Positions 1 to 8,295 of a stretch of DNA of 64,000 nt are shown one piece after another. The stretch is from Limnothrix sp. FACHB-406 (lineage in GTDB: Bacteria; Cyanobacteriota; Cyanobacteriia; CACIAM-69d), in assembly GCF_014698235.1 (NCBI RefSeq), contig NZ_JACJSP010000001.1, positions 408,126-472,125 of the forward strand. The letters are read 5' to 3'. The notes under the pieces are model-generated. The model saw nothing but the letters and a program-made list of their open reading frames with translations. It was not told the DNA's origin and made no database searches. The first letter of the stretch is position 1; each line of letters opens with the position of its first letter. The translations under genes and the position numbers were made by a program.

Positions 1-29
1 GCCGATGATCAAATATCTTGGACTCACTG

Positions 30-1679
30 CTAGTCATCGCTCAGAGACTGAAGCTTCTGATCCAAATCTTTGATGTAGCGTTGCACCACATCTTCCGGAA
101 CAATTCGCTTGCGCAGGGCATCGTTAATTGCACCCTTTTCCGCAATAATTAACTGTCTTCGCACCACATCCAATTGGTTGGGATAATGCAGACCCAAATG
201 GGCTTGGTGTTGGTTATAGACCTCCCTCAAAACCCGTTCTGATCCAGCGACTTTGGCTTGATAAGCAGCCCAAAGCTCCTCATAAGTTGCTTTTGGTAAA
301 ACGCCAGCCTTGAGTAGCTGGGCAAGTTCATCCTGCGCCGCCTTGGCCCCAATCAGTTGAATCTGTAATTGGCCAATTTCCTCGGATATGCCATTGCCTT
401 GGCCGATGTTGAGCTGCTTGATCAACCAAGGCAATGCCAGTCCCTGAATCACCAACGAAAACAGGACTGCCCCAAAAACCAGTTCAATAATGAATTCTCG
501 GCCAACAAAACCCACAGGAATAGCGATCGCCAATGCCATGGACAGCGATCCCTTAATATTGCCGAGCACTAGGACATGTTGCCAACGGAGGGGAATCGGG
601 CGATCGAACCAGCGCAAGCCAGCCAGCAATGAATAAACAGAGATGATACGTCCCAATTGATAGGCAATGATCACCAAAATAACGGCCGGGAGAATTTTCC
701 AGAGAGTGAGGGGATTAATTTCAATGCCAATCAACAGAAAGATGAATGTATTAACACTAAAACCTGCATATTCCCAAAAGCTGAGTAGCGTGATCCGATA
801 AGAGGCTGATGTGGCTTGGGGCAAACCCAAATTACCAAAAACCAAACCAGCAATCACGACGGCTACCGCACCGGAAACACCCAAAAACTGGCCCAGTTGA
901 AACGTGCCTAAAGCCAATGCCACAGTTAGCAACAAGCTGCTTAAGGGATCTTGCAGGCGATTAAAAATCGGCAAGCAAAGATAGCCTAAAACTGCGCCTA
1001 GGAATGCACCGCCCAAGGAAACCAACAGCATCTCTTTGATGCCTTGACTGACGGTAATGCTACCGGTGGAGTAAATGACCAACAGCAGATTGAAGGAAAC
1101 TAAGGCGGCGGCATCGTTAAATAATGTTTCACCTTCAACGATCGTTGAAAGCCGCGAAGGCACTCGCAATTCCTTAAAAACCGCGATCATGGAAACGGTG
1201 TCGGTATTAGCCAAAATTACACCGACCAACAGCGCATTAATCCAATCCAGCCCTAGGCTCAGTTTCACCAAAACAGCAATGATCCCTGAGGAGAGCAAGG
1301 AGCCAGGAATTGCGAGCAGGGCGATCGGTTTGAAGGTGCTGCGAAGACGACTAATATCCGTGTTGATTGCCGCTTCAAAGATCAGAATTGGCAGAAAAAG
1401 ATTGAGCACCAGCGACGGATCCAGGCCAAGGCGCTGGGATAGCAAGTCGGTGATGGGTAGCCCCGCCAGCACCAAGCCGGTGACATAGGGAATTCTCAGC
1501 CGCTGAGTCACCAGGGCAACGGTGGTTGCTAACAAGAGCAGGATAATGAGGATATTAATCAGTTCGGGAATGCTGCCGATCGCTAGACTGCTGACCGCTG
1601 CGTTGGAATTGTGAACTGAATTGCTGTTTGCTAGGGATTGTGGCCAGGAGGAAAGAGTCAGCAACCAATCATGCTTCAT
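30..1679 (-). CDS. CPA1-family Na+/H+ antiporter (NhaP-like)
   Basis: Polytopic inner-membrane cation/proton exchanger of about 549 residues. About a dozen hydrophobic segments span roughly residues 38-435, followed by a hydrophilic cytoplasmic tail of about 110 residues rich in charged helices. Family motifs are visible: FEAA near residue 101, NTD near 158-160, and the paired Asn-Asp of LFNDA at about 188-189, which carries the transported ion in CPA1 exchangers. The frame is open to 1775, but the ATG at 1679 is preceded by TAGGAGAAA at proper spacing and is preferred. The tail is typical of NhaP and absent from NhaA. It stands alone and is transcribed toward the window edge. The family is certain; whether it prefers Na+, Li+ or K+ cannot be told. 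Confidence 0.93.
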   Translation of the reverse strand: MKHDWLLTLSSWPQSLANSNSVHNSNAAVSSLAIGSIPELINILIILLLLATTVALVTQRLRIPYVTGLVLAGLPITDLLSQRLGLDPSLVLNLFLPILIFEAAINTDISRLRSTFKPIALLAIPGSLLSSGIIAVLVKLSLGLDWINALLVGVILANTDTVSMIAVFKELRVPSRLSTIVEGETLFNDAAALVSFNLLLVIYSTGSITVSQGIKEMLLVSLGGAFLGAVLGYLCLPIFNRLQDPLSSLLLTVALALGTFQLGQFLGVSGAVAVVIAGLVFGNLGLPQATSASYRITLLSFWEYAGFSVNTFIFLLIGIEINPLTLWKILPAVILVIIAYQLGRIISVYSLLAGLRWFDRPIPLRWQHVLVLGNIKGSLSMALAIAIPVGFVGREFIIELVFGAVLFSLVIQGLALPWLIKQLNIGQGNGISEEIGQLQIQLIGAKAAQDELAQLLKAGVLPKATYEELWAAYQAKVAGSERVLREVYNQHQAHLGLHYPNQLDVVRRQLIIAEKGAINDALRKRIVPEDVVQRYIKDLDQKLQSLSDD

Positions 1680-1878
1680 GCGGTTTTCTCCTAGATGAAT
1701 GAGGAAGATTAATGGCAAATTTACCCCGCTCTGATCTGGTTTGGAGGGGGGTAGGTATGGCCAGATTTCTGGCAAGCTGTTACGGTCGATCGCCCGGTCG
1801 ATCGCACAATTAAGCCGATCGCCCGATTACAATCCCAGGCCGAACAGTTAGGTTAAATAGGTCAAAGTTAAGTCAAAG

Positions 1879-3078
1879 TTAGGCTGCTACGAGCGATCGA
1901 ATCAGTTCTGCCAGTTGATCGACTTCCGCTTCTTGGGTGAAGTAATGAACACAGGCCCGCGCACAATCGGGATTGGGCAGGGTTCGGAGCAAGTATTTTT
2001 GTTTTTCCAGGGTGGCCACGAGCGATCGAGCGTTGTGGGAGCCGCTGACCTTGAAGGAAATGAGGCCGGTTGGCGGCGGGTATGGCAGCCAACATTCCAC
2101 CTGGGGAATGGTTTGCAGATGTTGCCAAAGGCGGCCGGCAAGCTGCACGATTCGATCGTACCGTTGCTGAGGTGTGCCCCAACGGCGGTGCAAGTCCAGA
2201 GCCGATTGGAGACCTAGCCCAAGCGCATAAGCGGAGGTGGCCACTTCAAAGCGCTGACCGGTGGTTTTGTGGCCCGTGGGGTTGCCCTGGCGATCGGCCG
2301 TGATGCCACGCCAGCCCACGAAGGTCGGCTCCAGGCTCGATCGAGGATTAACATACAATCCCCCCAACCCATCGGGCCCACAGCACCACTTGTGGCCCGT
2401 GAAGGCATAGAAATCAATCTCTAATTCCGACAGATTCAAGGGCAACAGGCCCACCGATTGGGCCGCATCAACCAGGATTTGCACAGAGGGCTGTTGGTGG
2501 CGGCAAGCGCGGGCAATGGCTTGCACATCGAGAATTTCGCCCGTATTCCAAAGGGCATGGCTCACCAGCACCAAGCGGGTTTGGGGATGCAGATGGGCCA
2601 AAATGGCTTCCACGATCGGTTGCTCAGGGACTCGATCGCGCAGGGGAAACTGATCGATCGTCACTCCCCAACGCTTGGCGATCGCTTGGGCGGCGGCCAC
2701 CACCCCCGGATGCTCGGAATCGCTAATCAATAGCCGATCGCCCGATCGCCAAGGCAATCCCCAAAGGGCAATGTTGCAACCAGCCGTCACATTCTCAGTC
2801 AGGGCGATCGTCTCCGGACTCACCTGCAATTCCTGAGCAATGGTTTGGCGGGTGGCGGCCAGTTGCGCATCAACCCAGTCACCCACGGCGCTGCTGAAGG
2901 GGCCCAATTGCTGCATCGTTTGCCAGGCTTGCACCATGGCTTCCAGGGATCCTTGGGGTAGTGGCCCTTGGCCGCCGTAGTTGAAATAGGTTTTGTTGTC
3001 TAGGGCGGGGAATTGGGAACGCACCTGATCAATGCTCCAGGGTTCTCCGTTCCTAGGTTCTTGGTTCGTTTGTGCCAT
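1879..3078 (-). CDS. Class V PLP enzyme, probable L-cysteine/cystine C-S lyase (C-DES-like)
   Basis: Fold-type I PLP enzyme of about 399 residues. The pyridoxal lysine is in FTGHKWCCG (K230 from the chosen start), the phosphate/ring-binding Asp is in VDAAQS (about 204), and the N-terminal YFNYGGQGPLP signature resembles cyanobacterial cystine C-S lyases. These release a persulfide from cystine that can feed Fe-S assembly. It lacks the usual SufS/IscS active-site cysteine loop, so an ordinary cysteine desulfurase is less likely; an isopenicillin-N-epimerase-like aminotransferase is the alternative. The start is uncertain: ATG codons exist at 3078 and 3102 (the latter preceded by AGGAG), and the frame is open to a TTG at 3144. 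The upstream region carries a 14-bp tandem repeat. Confidence 0.85.
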   Translation of the reverse strand: MAQTNQEPRNGEPWSIDQVRSQFPALDNKTYFNYGGQGPLPQGSLEAMVQAWQTMQQLGPFSSAVGDWVDAQLAATRQTIAQELQVSPETIALTENVTAGCNIALWGLPWRSGDRLLISDSEHPGVVAAAQAIAKRWGVTIDQFPLRDRVPEQPIVEAILAHLHPQTRLVLVSHALWNTGEILDVQAIARACRHQQPSVQILVDAAQSVGLLPLNLSELEIDFYAFTGHKWCCGPDGLGGLYVNPRSSLEPTFVGWRGITADRQGNPTGHKTTGQRFEVATSAYALGLGLQSALDLHRRWGTPQQRYDRIVQLAGRLWQHLQTIPQVECWLPYPPPTGLISFKVSGSHNARSLVATLEKQKYLLRTLPNPDCARACVHYFTQEAEVDQLAELIRSLVAA

Positions 3079-3194
3079 ATTCCTGTTGCCCGCAACCACC
3101 ATGTTTCCAAACGCTCCTGCCAATAGGCTGCTAGTGGGTTTCAACTAACCCTTGTGCAGTCAATCTCAAGGTTTTTATTTTGCGGTTTTTTGCG

Positions 3195-3236
3195 GTTTCT
3201 ATTCCGCAGTTTCTATTCCGCAGTGTCTGTCTCGCA
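3195..3236. repeat. 14-bp tandem repeat upstream of the cystine lyase-like gene
   Basis: Two identical units GTTTCTATTCCGCA lie at 3195-3208 and 3209-3222, followed by a diverged third unit at 3223-3236. The array sits 90-160 bp ahead of the probable start codon, in the gene's 5' region. Confidence 0.8.
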
Positions 3237-3297
3237 GCCGCTATCCCGATGTTTCGAATGTTTCGAGGTGGCGGGTATGAGCCAGGTTGCATGAATC

Positions 3298-4491
3298 TTA
3301 GCCAGCAGCCCAGTCGCGATCGGTTGCCCGTCGTTTGGTGTCATTCAAAGACTGTTTGACCCGCTCCAAGACCCAACTGAAGGTTTCAAAAACCTGCCGG
3401 AGCGATTGTTCATCCCGCAGGGTTGAAAGGCTGAAGTTGGGGGCCCGGCGTTCTCGTGAGTCCGGCGGGAGGGCCAGGCCGATCGAGCTGAAGTGGCTGC
3501 GCAATTCCATCCATTCGTCATGGCGCGTGAAGGGATACCAAGAAGCGTAGGTGCTGGAATTGATTTCCAAGCCCCCATCAATTCCCACTTTGAACAGTTC
3601 ATGGGACTCGCCCCGCCCAAAATCACACATGGCCACAAACCCGCCGTAGGTGTCGCCCGTGCGCCAGTAGACCTCCACATTGGGATGATCGCTACACCAC
3701 TCGTAAATGTGGTGTGCAATGGCGGCTTCGTCTTCCCCCTGGCGGGTGCTGAATTCTTGGAAGAAGCTGTCTTCGTCCCAACGCCGCCGATCGAGGGCGG
3801 GGGAAGCGCTCTTGGAGTCGGTCATGCGCCCAATTAATCGGGGCACGAGGGTGCGAAATCCTTCATCGCTCACGTATTGGCGCAGCTCGATCGCCTGAAC
3901 CTCTGCCGGATCCATCTGGGCGTTCAAAAACTCCACCGTCCGCACCAGTTCCGGCGAGAGGGCATCGGAAACCACCACAATTCGGATCCGGCCCGCTTGC
4001 AGGTTGGTTTTCACCTGTTGCCAAAAACGTTCTTCTTCCTCGTCATGGCCCAGGAAGTCTTCCACCACTTGATCGGGATCCCGATCGTTGGCGCGGCAGT
4101 TGGCTTCAAATTGGGCCAGCATGGTTTCGATCGGCCAATATTGCGACAGGTTCGCAGCATATTCGATCGCCTGGCCAATCAGCTCTTGGGCCTGTTGACC
4201 GCCGCCGCGTCCGTGGCTGCAAAACACTTCCACCACCGTGGGCACACCGCTGCGATCGAGAAAAATCCGATCCAGAGACCAGCGATCGGCCCGTTCGTCA
4301 TCAAAAATCACCGTGTTCTGGCGAGTGATGGCCAACCAGTCCTGATCACGGTTAATGAGGCTGCGATCGCCAGCCAATAGGTTGGGGTAAGTTTCCAAGA
4401 GTTCCTGAAGAAGCGTCACCGACCCATAGGGCTGCTCCATCATCTCCACGAGTCGCCCATCATTGCGTACGAAGTAAATTCCGCTGCTCAT
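3298..4491 (-). CDS. Unknown protein with an N-terminal PD-(D/E)XK-like fold and altered catalytic motif
   Basis: A 397-residue soluble protein whose function I do not recognise. Residues 65-115 read like a restriction-endonuclease fold: WSLDRIFLD places an Asp at about 74, and PTVVEVF places a Glu at about 88. Related proteins normally continue VEVK, giving the catalytic lysine. Here residue 90 is Phe, followed by CSHGRGGG, so nuclease activity may be lost. The following helix QELIGQAIEYAANLSQYWP matches the family. A second domain (about 240-397) with many Trp, Glu and Asp residues has no motif I can name. The frame is intact and codon use matches its neighbours. It is monocistronic between the cystine lyase-like gene and dapF. 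Confidence 0.8.
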   Translation of the reverse strand: MSSGIYFVRNDGRLVEMMEQPYGSVTLLQELLETYPNLLAGDRSLINRDQDWLAITRQNTVIFDDERADRWSLDRIFLDRSGVPTVVEVFCSHGRGGGQQAQELIGQAIEYAANLSQYWPIETMLAQFEANCRANDRDPDQVVEDFLGHDEEEERFWQQVKTNLQAGRIRIVVVSDALSPELVRTVEFLNAQMDPAEVQAIELRQYVSDEGFRTLVPRLIGRMTDSKSASPALDRRRWDEDSFFQEFSTRQGEDEAAIAHHIYEWCSDHPNVEVYWRTGDTYGGFVAMCDFGRGESHELFKVGIDGGLEINSSTYASWYPFTRHDEWMELRSHFSSIGLALPPDSRERRAPNFSLSTLRDEQSLRQVFETFSWVLERVKQSLNDTKRRATDRDWAAG

Positions 4492-4614
4492 GCCTATTGC
4501 TCTTCAGTTGCTGCCGTGAACTGGTGATCGCCGGGGGCCATGGTGGCCCCCAATCCTTAGCACCGCTTGGGCGACGGACTCATTGGCGACGGATTAACTT
4601 GACCCGGGGCCGGA

Positions 4615-5463
4615 TCACCAGCCCCTCCACACCCCGTTAAAAACCGCTTCTGCCGGCCCCGTCATGAGGATCCGATCGCTCACAGCATCCCAGGTGATCT
4701 GCAATGGGCCGCCGGGAAGCTCCACCGTAGCCACTCGATCACTGTGGCCATTTAACACGGCTGCTACCAGTGTTGCACAGGCCCCCGTTCCACAGGCCAA
4801 CGTAATGCCCGCGCCGCGCTCCCAAACCCGCATTCGTAGATAGTCGCGCCGCACCACTTCCACAAATTCCACATTGGTTTTTTGGGGGAAGGCCGGATGG
4901 CATTCGATTTGCGGGCCAATGGCGGGCAGGTCGATCGCGCTCACATCCTCCACAAAGGTGACACAGTGGGGATTTCCCATGCTGACGGTGGTTACTGTCC
5001 AATCCTGGCCAGCGGCCGTGAGCGATCGGTCCAGGGCCGTTTCGCCCGCTGTGCCCAAGGTGGTGGGAATCCGCTCGGCCGCCAAAATCGGCTGGCCCAT
5101 GTCCACAGTCACCTGGCCATCGGCCTGAATGGTGGGAATAATGGAACCCGCCAGCGTGTGGACTTTGTAGGTTTTTTCGGTGTTGTCCAGGCCTTCCAGG
5201 GCCGCTAAATATTTGGCAAAACAGCGAATGCCATTGCCGCACATTTCCGGTTCGGAACCATCGGAGTTAAAAATTCGCATGGTGTAATCGGCTCCCTGCT
5301 CGCCGGGCAGCACGAAGATCACACCGTCGGCCCCAATGCCAAAATGGCGATCGCACAGTTGCACGGCCTGCTCAGGCGAGAGAATTGGCTCTGCTCGATC
5401 GCGGTTATCCAGCAGAATAAAGTCATTCCCTAATCCGTGATACTTTGCAAACGCAAGTCCCAT
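4615..5463 (-). CDS. dapF: Diaminopimelate epimerase
   Basis: Converts LL- to meso-diaminopimelate for lysine and peptidoglycan synthesis in the cytoplasm. It is 282 residues, the normal family length. Both catalytic thiols are present: Cys75 in EMCGNGIR and Cys224 in [10 protein letters not shown]. The N-terminus [10 protein letters not shown] is diagnostic. The ATG at 5463 is chosen although the frame is open to 5544: family proteins start here, AGGGAG lies upstream, and the extension would run through hfq. It is divergent from hfq with only 12 bp between start codons, so each 5' leader must be read from inside the neighbouring gene. Confidence 0.97.
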   Translation of the reverse strand: MGLAFAKYHGLGNDFILLDNRDRAEPILSPEQAVQLCDRHFGIGADGVIFVLPGEQGADYTMRIFNSDGSEPEMCGNGIRCFAKYLAALEGLDNTEKTYKVHTLAGSIIPTIQADGQVTVDMGQPILAAERIPTTLGTAGETALDRSLTAAGQDWTVTTVSMGNPHCVTFVEDVSAIDLPAIGPQIECHPAFPQKTNVEFVEVVRRDYLRMRVWERGAGITLACGTGACATLVAAVLNGHSDRVATVELPGGPLQITWDAVSDRILMTGPAEAVFNGVWRGW

Positions 5464-5475
5464 TGAGCACTCCCT
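5464..5475. promoter_or_regulatory. 12-bp divergent spacer between dapF and hfq starts
   Basis: The two initiation codons face away from each other across 12 bp. The dapF ribosome site (AGGGAG on the minus strand) overlaps the hfq start codon region. Promoters for each gene must therefore lie within the other gene's coding sequence, giving overlapping antisense 5' ends. Confidence 0.7.
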
Positions 5476-5691
5476 ATGGCTGAAGAATTTAATACTGGGC
5501 TGCCCAGCACCCGTCAAGTGCAGACAGCCATTAAGAATAAGCAAGAAGTGGAACTAAAGCTGCTAACCAATGACCTGATTGCAGGCAAGGTGAGGTGGCA
5601 GGACAGTGATTGCATCTGCATTGTTGACCATTACGACCAGCCTACAATCGTTTGGCGACACGCGATCGCCTATCTCAAGCCCAAGGCCTAG
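5476..5691 (+). CDS. hfq: Cyanobacterial Hfq (Sm-like protein)
   Basis: A 71-residue Sm-fold protein. The Sm1 region is [20 protein letters not shown] and the Sm2 region contains [15 protein letters not shown]. It matches the short cyanobacterial Hfq clade, which lacks the enterobacterial YKHA motif and binds RNA poorly; in Synechocystis the homologue is needed for type IV pilus function and motility. The C-terminal tail is minimal (LKPKA). No strong Shine-Dalgarno precedes the ATG. Adjacency to dapF agrees with my memory of other cyanobacterial genomes. It is followed by a palindromic repeat and the convergent FTR1 gene. Confidence 0.95.
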   Translation: MAEEFNTGLPSTRQVQTAIKNKQEVELKLLTNDLIAGKVRWQDSDCICIVDHYDQPTIVWRHAIAYLKPKA

Positions 5692-5768
5692 GGGCAACTC
5701 AACGGCTCATTCAGCGGCTGAACTGGCTGATCAGCAAACGATTGATTTTCCATGTCCCAGTCGTCATA

Positions 5769-5790
5769 ACAAGGGGCTTAAGCCCCTTGT
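5769..5790. repeat. Intergenic palindrome, copy 1 (CAAGGGGCTTAAGCCCCTTG family)
   Basis: Perfect palindrome with no loop, extended by A and T on either side. It lies between the convergent 3' ends of hfq and the FTR1 gene. Five other near-identical copies exist in the window. Confidence 0.9.
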
Positions 5791-5859
5791 CCCCCATGAT
5801 CTGCCAAAGGTGGAATCAGGGTTTCAGACGATTTGTTTCAGGCGGTTTGGCGACAGGCC

Positions 5860-6816
5860 CTAGCCTTGACCCGATTGGGCAGAAGACTGGGCCGGCGAAG
5901 CTCCGGCTGGGGCCGCAGGAGAGCGCTGGCCCCGCAAACTGCGGAAGTAAAGGGTTCCCACGCCGCCTAAAAAGAGGCAATACCCGATCGCCTGAGCTAG
6001 GTAGAGATGGTCACGGTAGCCAAAGAGGGTTTTGAGCAATACACCCGGCAACACCCGATCGCTCAAGGTCGCTGACCAATCCCAAACCAGGGGCCCCAGC
6101 AAGCAGGAATCGCCCCCCACGGCACAAAGGCCAGCCCAGGCAGGATGCAGTTGCTCCCAAAGCACCGCCGCCGCGTCCAGGTGCTTGAGTACGGAAATCA
6201 CCAACGCGCCCACCACCAGCAGCAGAATTGTACCTACCACTTGGAAAAATCGGCGCACGTCAATCTTGATGCCAAAGCGGAATAGCAGCAGCCCCATGAT
6301 GGCGGCTCCAATTACGCCCGCGATCGCCCCCACGGCGGCCCCGAGGCTTTCCTGAAACTGGGCGGCAATGAAAATAACCGTTTCCAGTCCCTCTTGCAGC
6401 ACGGCAGCCGTGACCAAGCCAAAAATTTTCCAGGCGGCCCCCGCTTGCTCCCCGATCGCCCGCTGCACAGAGGATTGCACCTCTCCTTTCAGTTGTTTGG
6501 CCTGCTGAGTCATCCAAACCAACATCCAACTCAACAGACCAATGGCGATCGCCCCCAGAATTACTTTTAAGCCTTGAGTCCAAAAGGGGGCCCAAGGGGC
6601 AACCGATCGATCCAAGGCCCCGAAGACCCCAGCCAACCCAACGCCCACCAAAGCACTCAGGCACAACCCCGCCACAATCCCCCAAGCCACCGATCGGTTG
6701 AGGTGGGTTTGGCCCGCTTGTTGTAAACAGGCCAACACCAAGCCAATGATCAAAACCGCTTCAAACCCCTCGCGCAGGGCGATCGAAAAGGTTGGCAACG
6801 CATCCACAAGGTTCAT
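5860..6816 (-). CDS. FTR1/EfeU-family iron permease
   Basis: Integral-membrane protein of 318 residues with about seven hydrophobic segments. The first iron-binding motif is intact: REGFE at residues 15-19 in the first helix. A second motif, LQEGLE, lies in a mid-protein helix; the family usually has REGxE there, so the Arg is replaced by Gln. The C-terminus ends in a disordered Ala/Ser/Gln tail. Members take up Fe3+ with an oxidase or an EfeO/EfeB partner. No partner is adjacent here, so the electron and periplasmic components would lie elsewhere. Upstream DNA carries three kinds of short tandem repeat. Confidence 0.9.
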   Translation of the reverse strand: MNLVDALPTFSIALREGFEAVLIIGLVLACLQQAGQTHLNRSVAWGIVAGLCLSALVGVGLAGVFGALDRSVAPWAPFWTQGLKVILGAIAIGLLSWMLVWMTQQAKQLKGEVQSSVQRAIGEQAGAAWKIFGLVTAAVLQEGLETVIFIAAQFQESLGAAVGAIAGVIGAAIMGLLLFRFGIKIDVRRFFQVVGTILLLVVGALVISVLKHLDAAAVLWEQLHPAWAGLCAVGGDSCLLGPLVWDWSATLSDRVLPGVLLKTLFGYRDHLYLAQAIGYCLFLGGVGTLYFRSLRGQRSPAAPAGASPAQSSAQSGQG

Positions 6817-6839
6817 GGCGGGGAAACCCCAATAGCATT

Positions 6840-6868
6840 AATCGTTCAGCAATCGTTCAGCAATCGTT
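6840..6868. repeat. 11-bp tandem repeat upstream of the FTR1 gene
   Basis: AATCGTTCAGC occurs at 6840-6850 and 6851-6861 and a third copy begins at 6862. It lies about 25 bp ahead of the FTR1 start codon. Confidence 0.8.
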
Positions 6869-6954
6869 CGACGCTCTTCTCCAAGCTAGCGAGGAATGGC
6901 GCGATTGGGCAAGACAAGAACAAGATCGGCCGGCTAATTAGTCGGATATGAATT

Positions 6955-7026
6955 GGTTGATTGCCGGGTTGATTACTGGGTTAATTGCTGGGTTAATTAC
7001 TTAACTGATTGCTTGCTTGATTGACT
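6955..7026. repeat. 12-bp imperfect tandem array, six units
   Basis: Units GGTTGATTGCCG, GGTTGATTACTG, GGTTAATTGCTG, GGTTAATTACTT, AACTGATTGCTT and GCTTGATTGACT follow in register. The array lies in the 426-bp gene-free gap between the FTR1 gene (5' end at 6816) and htpX (3' end at 7243). Confidence 0.85.
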
Positions 7027-7053
7027 GAACAATAATCTCGAAAAACATTCTTA

Positions 7054-7092
7054 AAAATATTCCCGCAAAATATTCCCGCAAAATATTCCCGC
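7054..7092. repeat. 13-bp perfect tandem array, three units
   Basis: AAAATATTCCCGC occurs three times without mismatch at 7054-7066, 7067-7079 and 7080-7092. Nothing coding is seen in the surrounding gap 6817-7242. Confidence 0.9.
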
Positions 7093-7242
7093 AACATTCC
7101 TAAAAAGATACTCAAGCAACTTGCTCAAAAGTCTTCATCATCAGAATTGCACAAAAAATGGGCGATCGAACCGCTTTCACGACCCGATCGCCCCTCAAAG
7201 ACAACGAGCAAAATCCCTAACGCAATGGACTAGACCAACTCC

Positions 7243-8070
7243 CTAGCGTCCTGCCAAACGGGCCAACGCAGCAATTCGGGACTCCGTGGAAGGATGGGTG
7301 GAAAACAAGTTGCGCAGCCAGTCTTTGGCGCTGGGGTTAATGATCAGCAAGGGCGAAAAGGCGGGATTGCCCTCCAAACGGGTGGCATCAGCCATCGTTT
7401 CCAAGCGCTTCAGGGCCCGAGCCAAGGCCATCGGATCGCCCGTTAACTCTGCGGCTCCCGCATCGGCCGAAAACTCCCGCGTTCGGGAAATGCCCAGTTG
7501 AATCACCGTGGCAGCGATCGGGGCCAAGAGCATGGCCAACAACCCTGCAAGCGGATTGCCCCGATCGCGATCGCCCCCAAACCACATGGCCGCCTGCGCC
7601 AGGTAAGAAATCGCGCCCGCAATGGTGGCCGCCACCGCCTGGGTCAGGGTGTCGCGGTTGCGGATGTGGCTGAGTTCGTGGGCAATCACCGCCGCCAACT
7701 CATCTTCCGGCAGAATTTCCAGAATCCCTTCCGTCACAGCCACCGCCGCATGGTTGGGGTCACGACCGGTGGCAAAGGCATTAGCCATCGGGCTGGGGAT
7801 GATGTGCAGGGTGGGCACGGGCATTCCCGCGCGATCGCACAGTTGCTCCAGCATGGCGTAAAGGTGGGGCGCTTGCGATCGATTCACGGGCTGGGCCCCA
7901 TAGGCCGCCAGAGCGATTTTGTCCGAATAGAACCAGGATCCCAGGTTCATCACCGCTGCCAAAACCAGCCCCAGGAAGGCCCCGCGAGCACCTCCAAACA
8001 AAAGACCGCTGGCAAAAATCAGCAGGCCGCTCATGCTGGCGAGCAAAACCGTGGTTTTTAGTTGATTCAT
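7243..8070 (-). CDS. htpX: M48-family zinc metalloprotease HtpX
   Basis: Membrane-bound quality-control protease of 275 residues. Two N-terminal hydrophobic segments (about 8-24 and 28-47) precede the catalytic domain. The zinc motif HELSH is at residues 131-135 and the third ligand Glu is in TREFSADAGA. Two further hydrophobic stretches (about 145-190) match HtpX topology, and GRDPNHAAVAVTEG is characteristic. In bacteria HtpX degrades damaged membrane proteins with FtsH. It is monocistronic. Several cyanobacterial paralogues exist, so the exact orthologue is uncertain. Confidence 0.93.
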   Translation of the reverse strand: MNQLKTTVLLASMSGLLIFASGLLFGGARGAFLGLVLAAVMNLGSWFYSDKIALAAYGAQPVNRSQAPHLYAMLEQLCDRAGMPVPTLHIIPSPMANAFATGRDPNHAAVAVTEGILEILPEDELAAVIAHELSHIRNRDTLTQAVAATIAGAISYLAQAAMWFGGDRDRGNPLAGLLAMLLAPIAATVIQLGISRTREFSADAGAAELTGDPMALARALKRLETMADATRLEGNPAFSPLLIINPSAKDWLRNLFSTHPSTESRIAALARLAGR

Positions 8071-8295
8071 AGCACCAAACCGAAAGAAGAAATCGGCATC
8101 GGTGTTTGGAGTTTGGAAATCCGAAGACCGGCCGTTGCTTCAATTCTAGGAAGGATTTGGGGATGCGCACGCGGTGGGAATTGCCCCGCTGGAGGGTGGT
8201 TTTCCGCCATTTCCCCAATTGCCCTTAATGGTTGACATCAGATTCCAGGAACTCTGATCCCACTGCCTATCGCCAGATGGCAATGACGACAGCCC

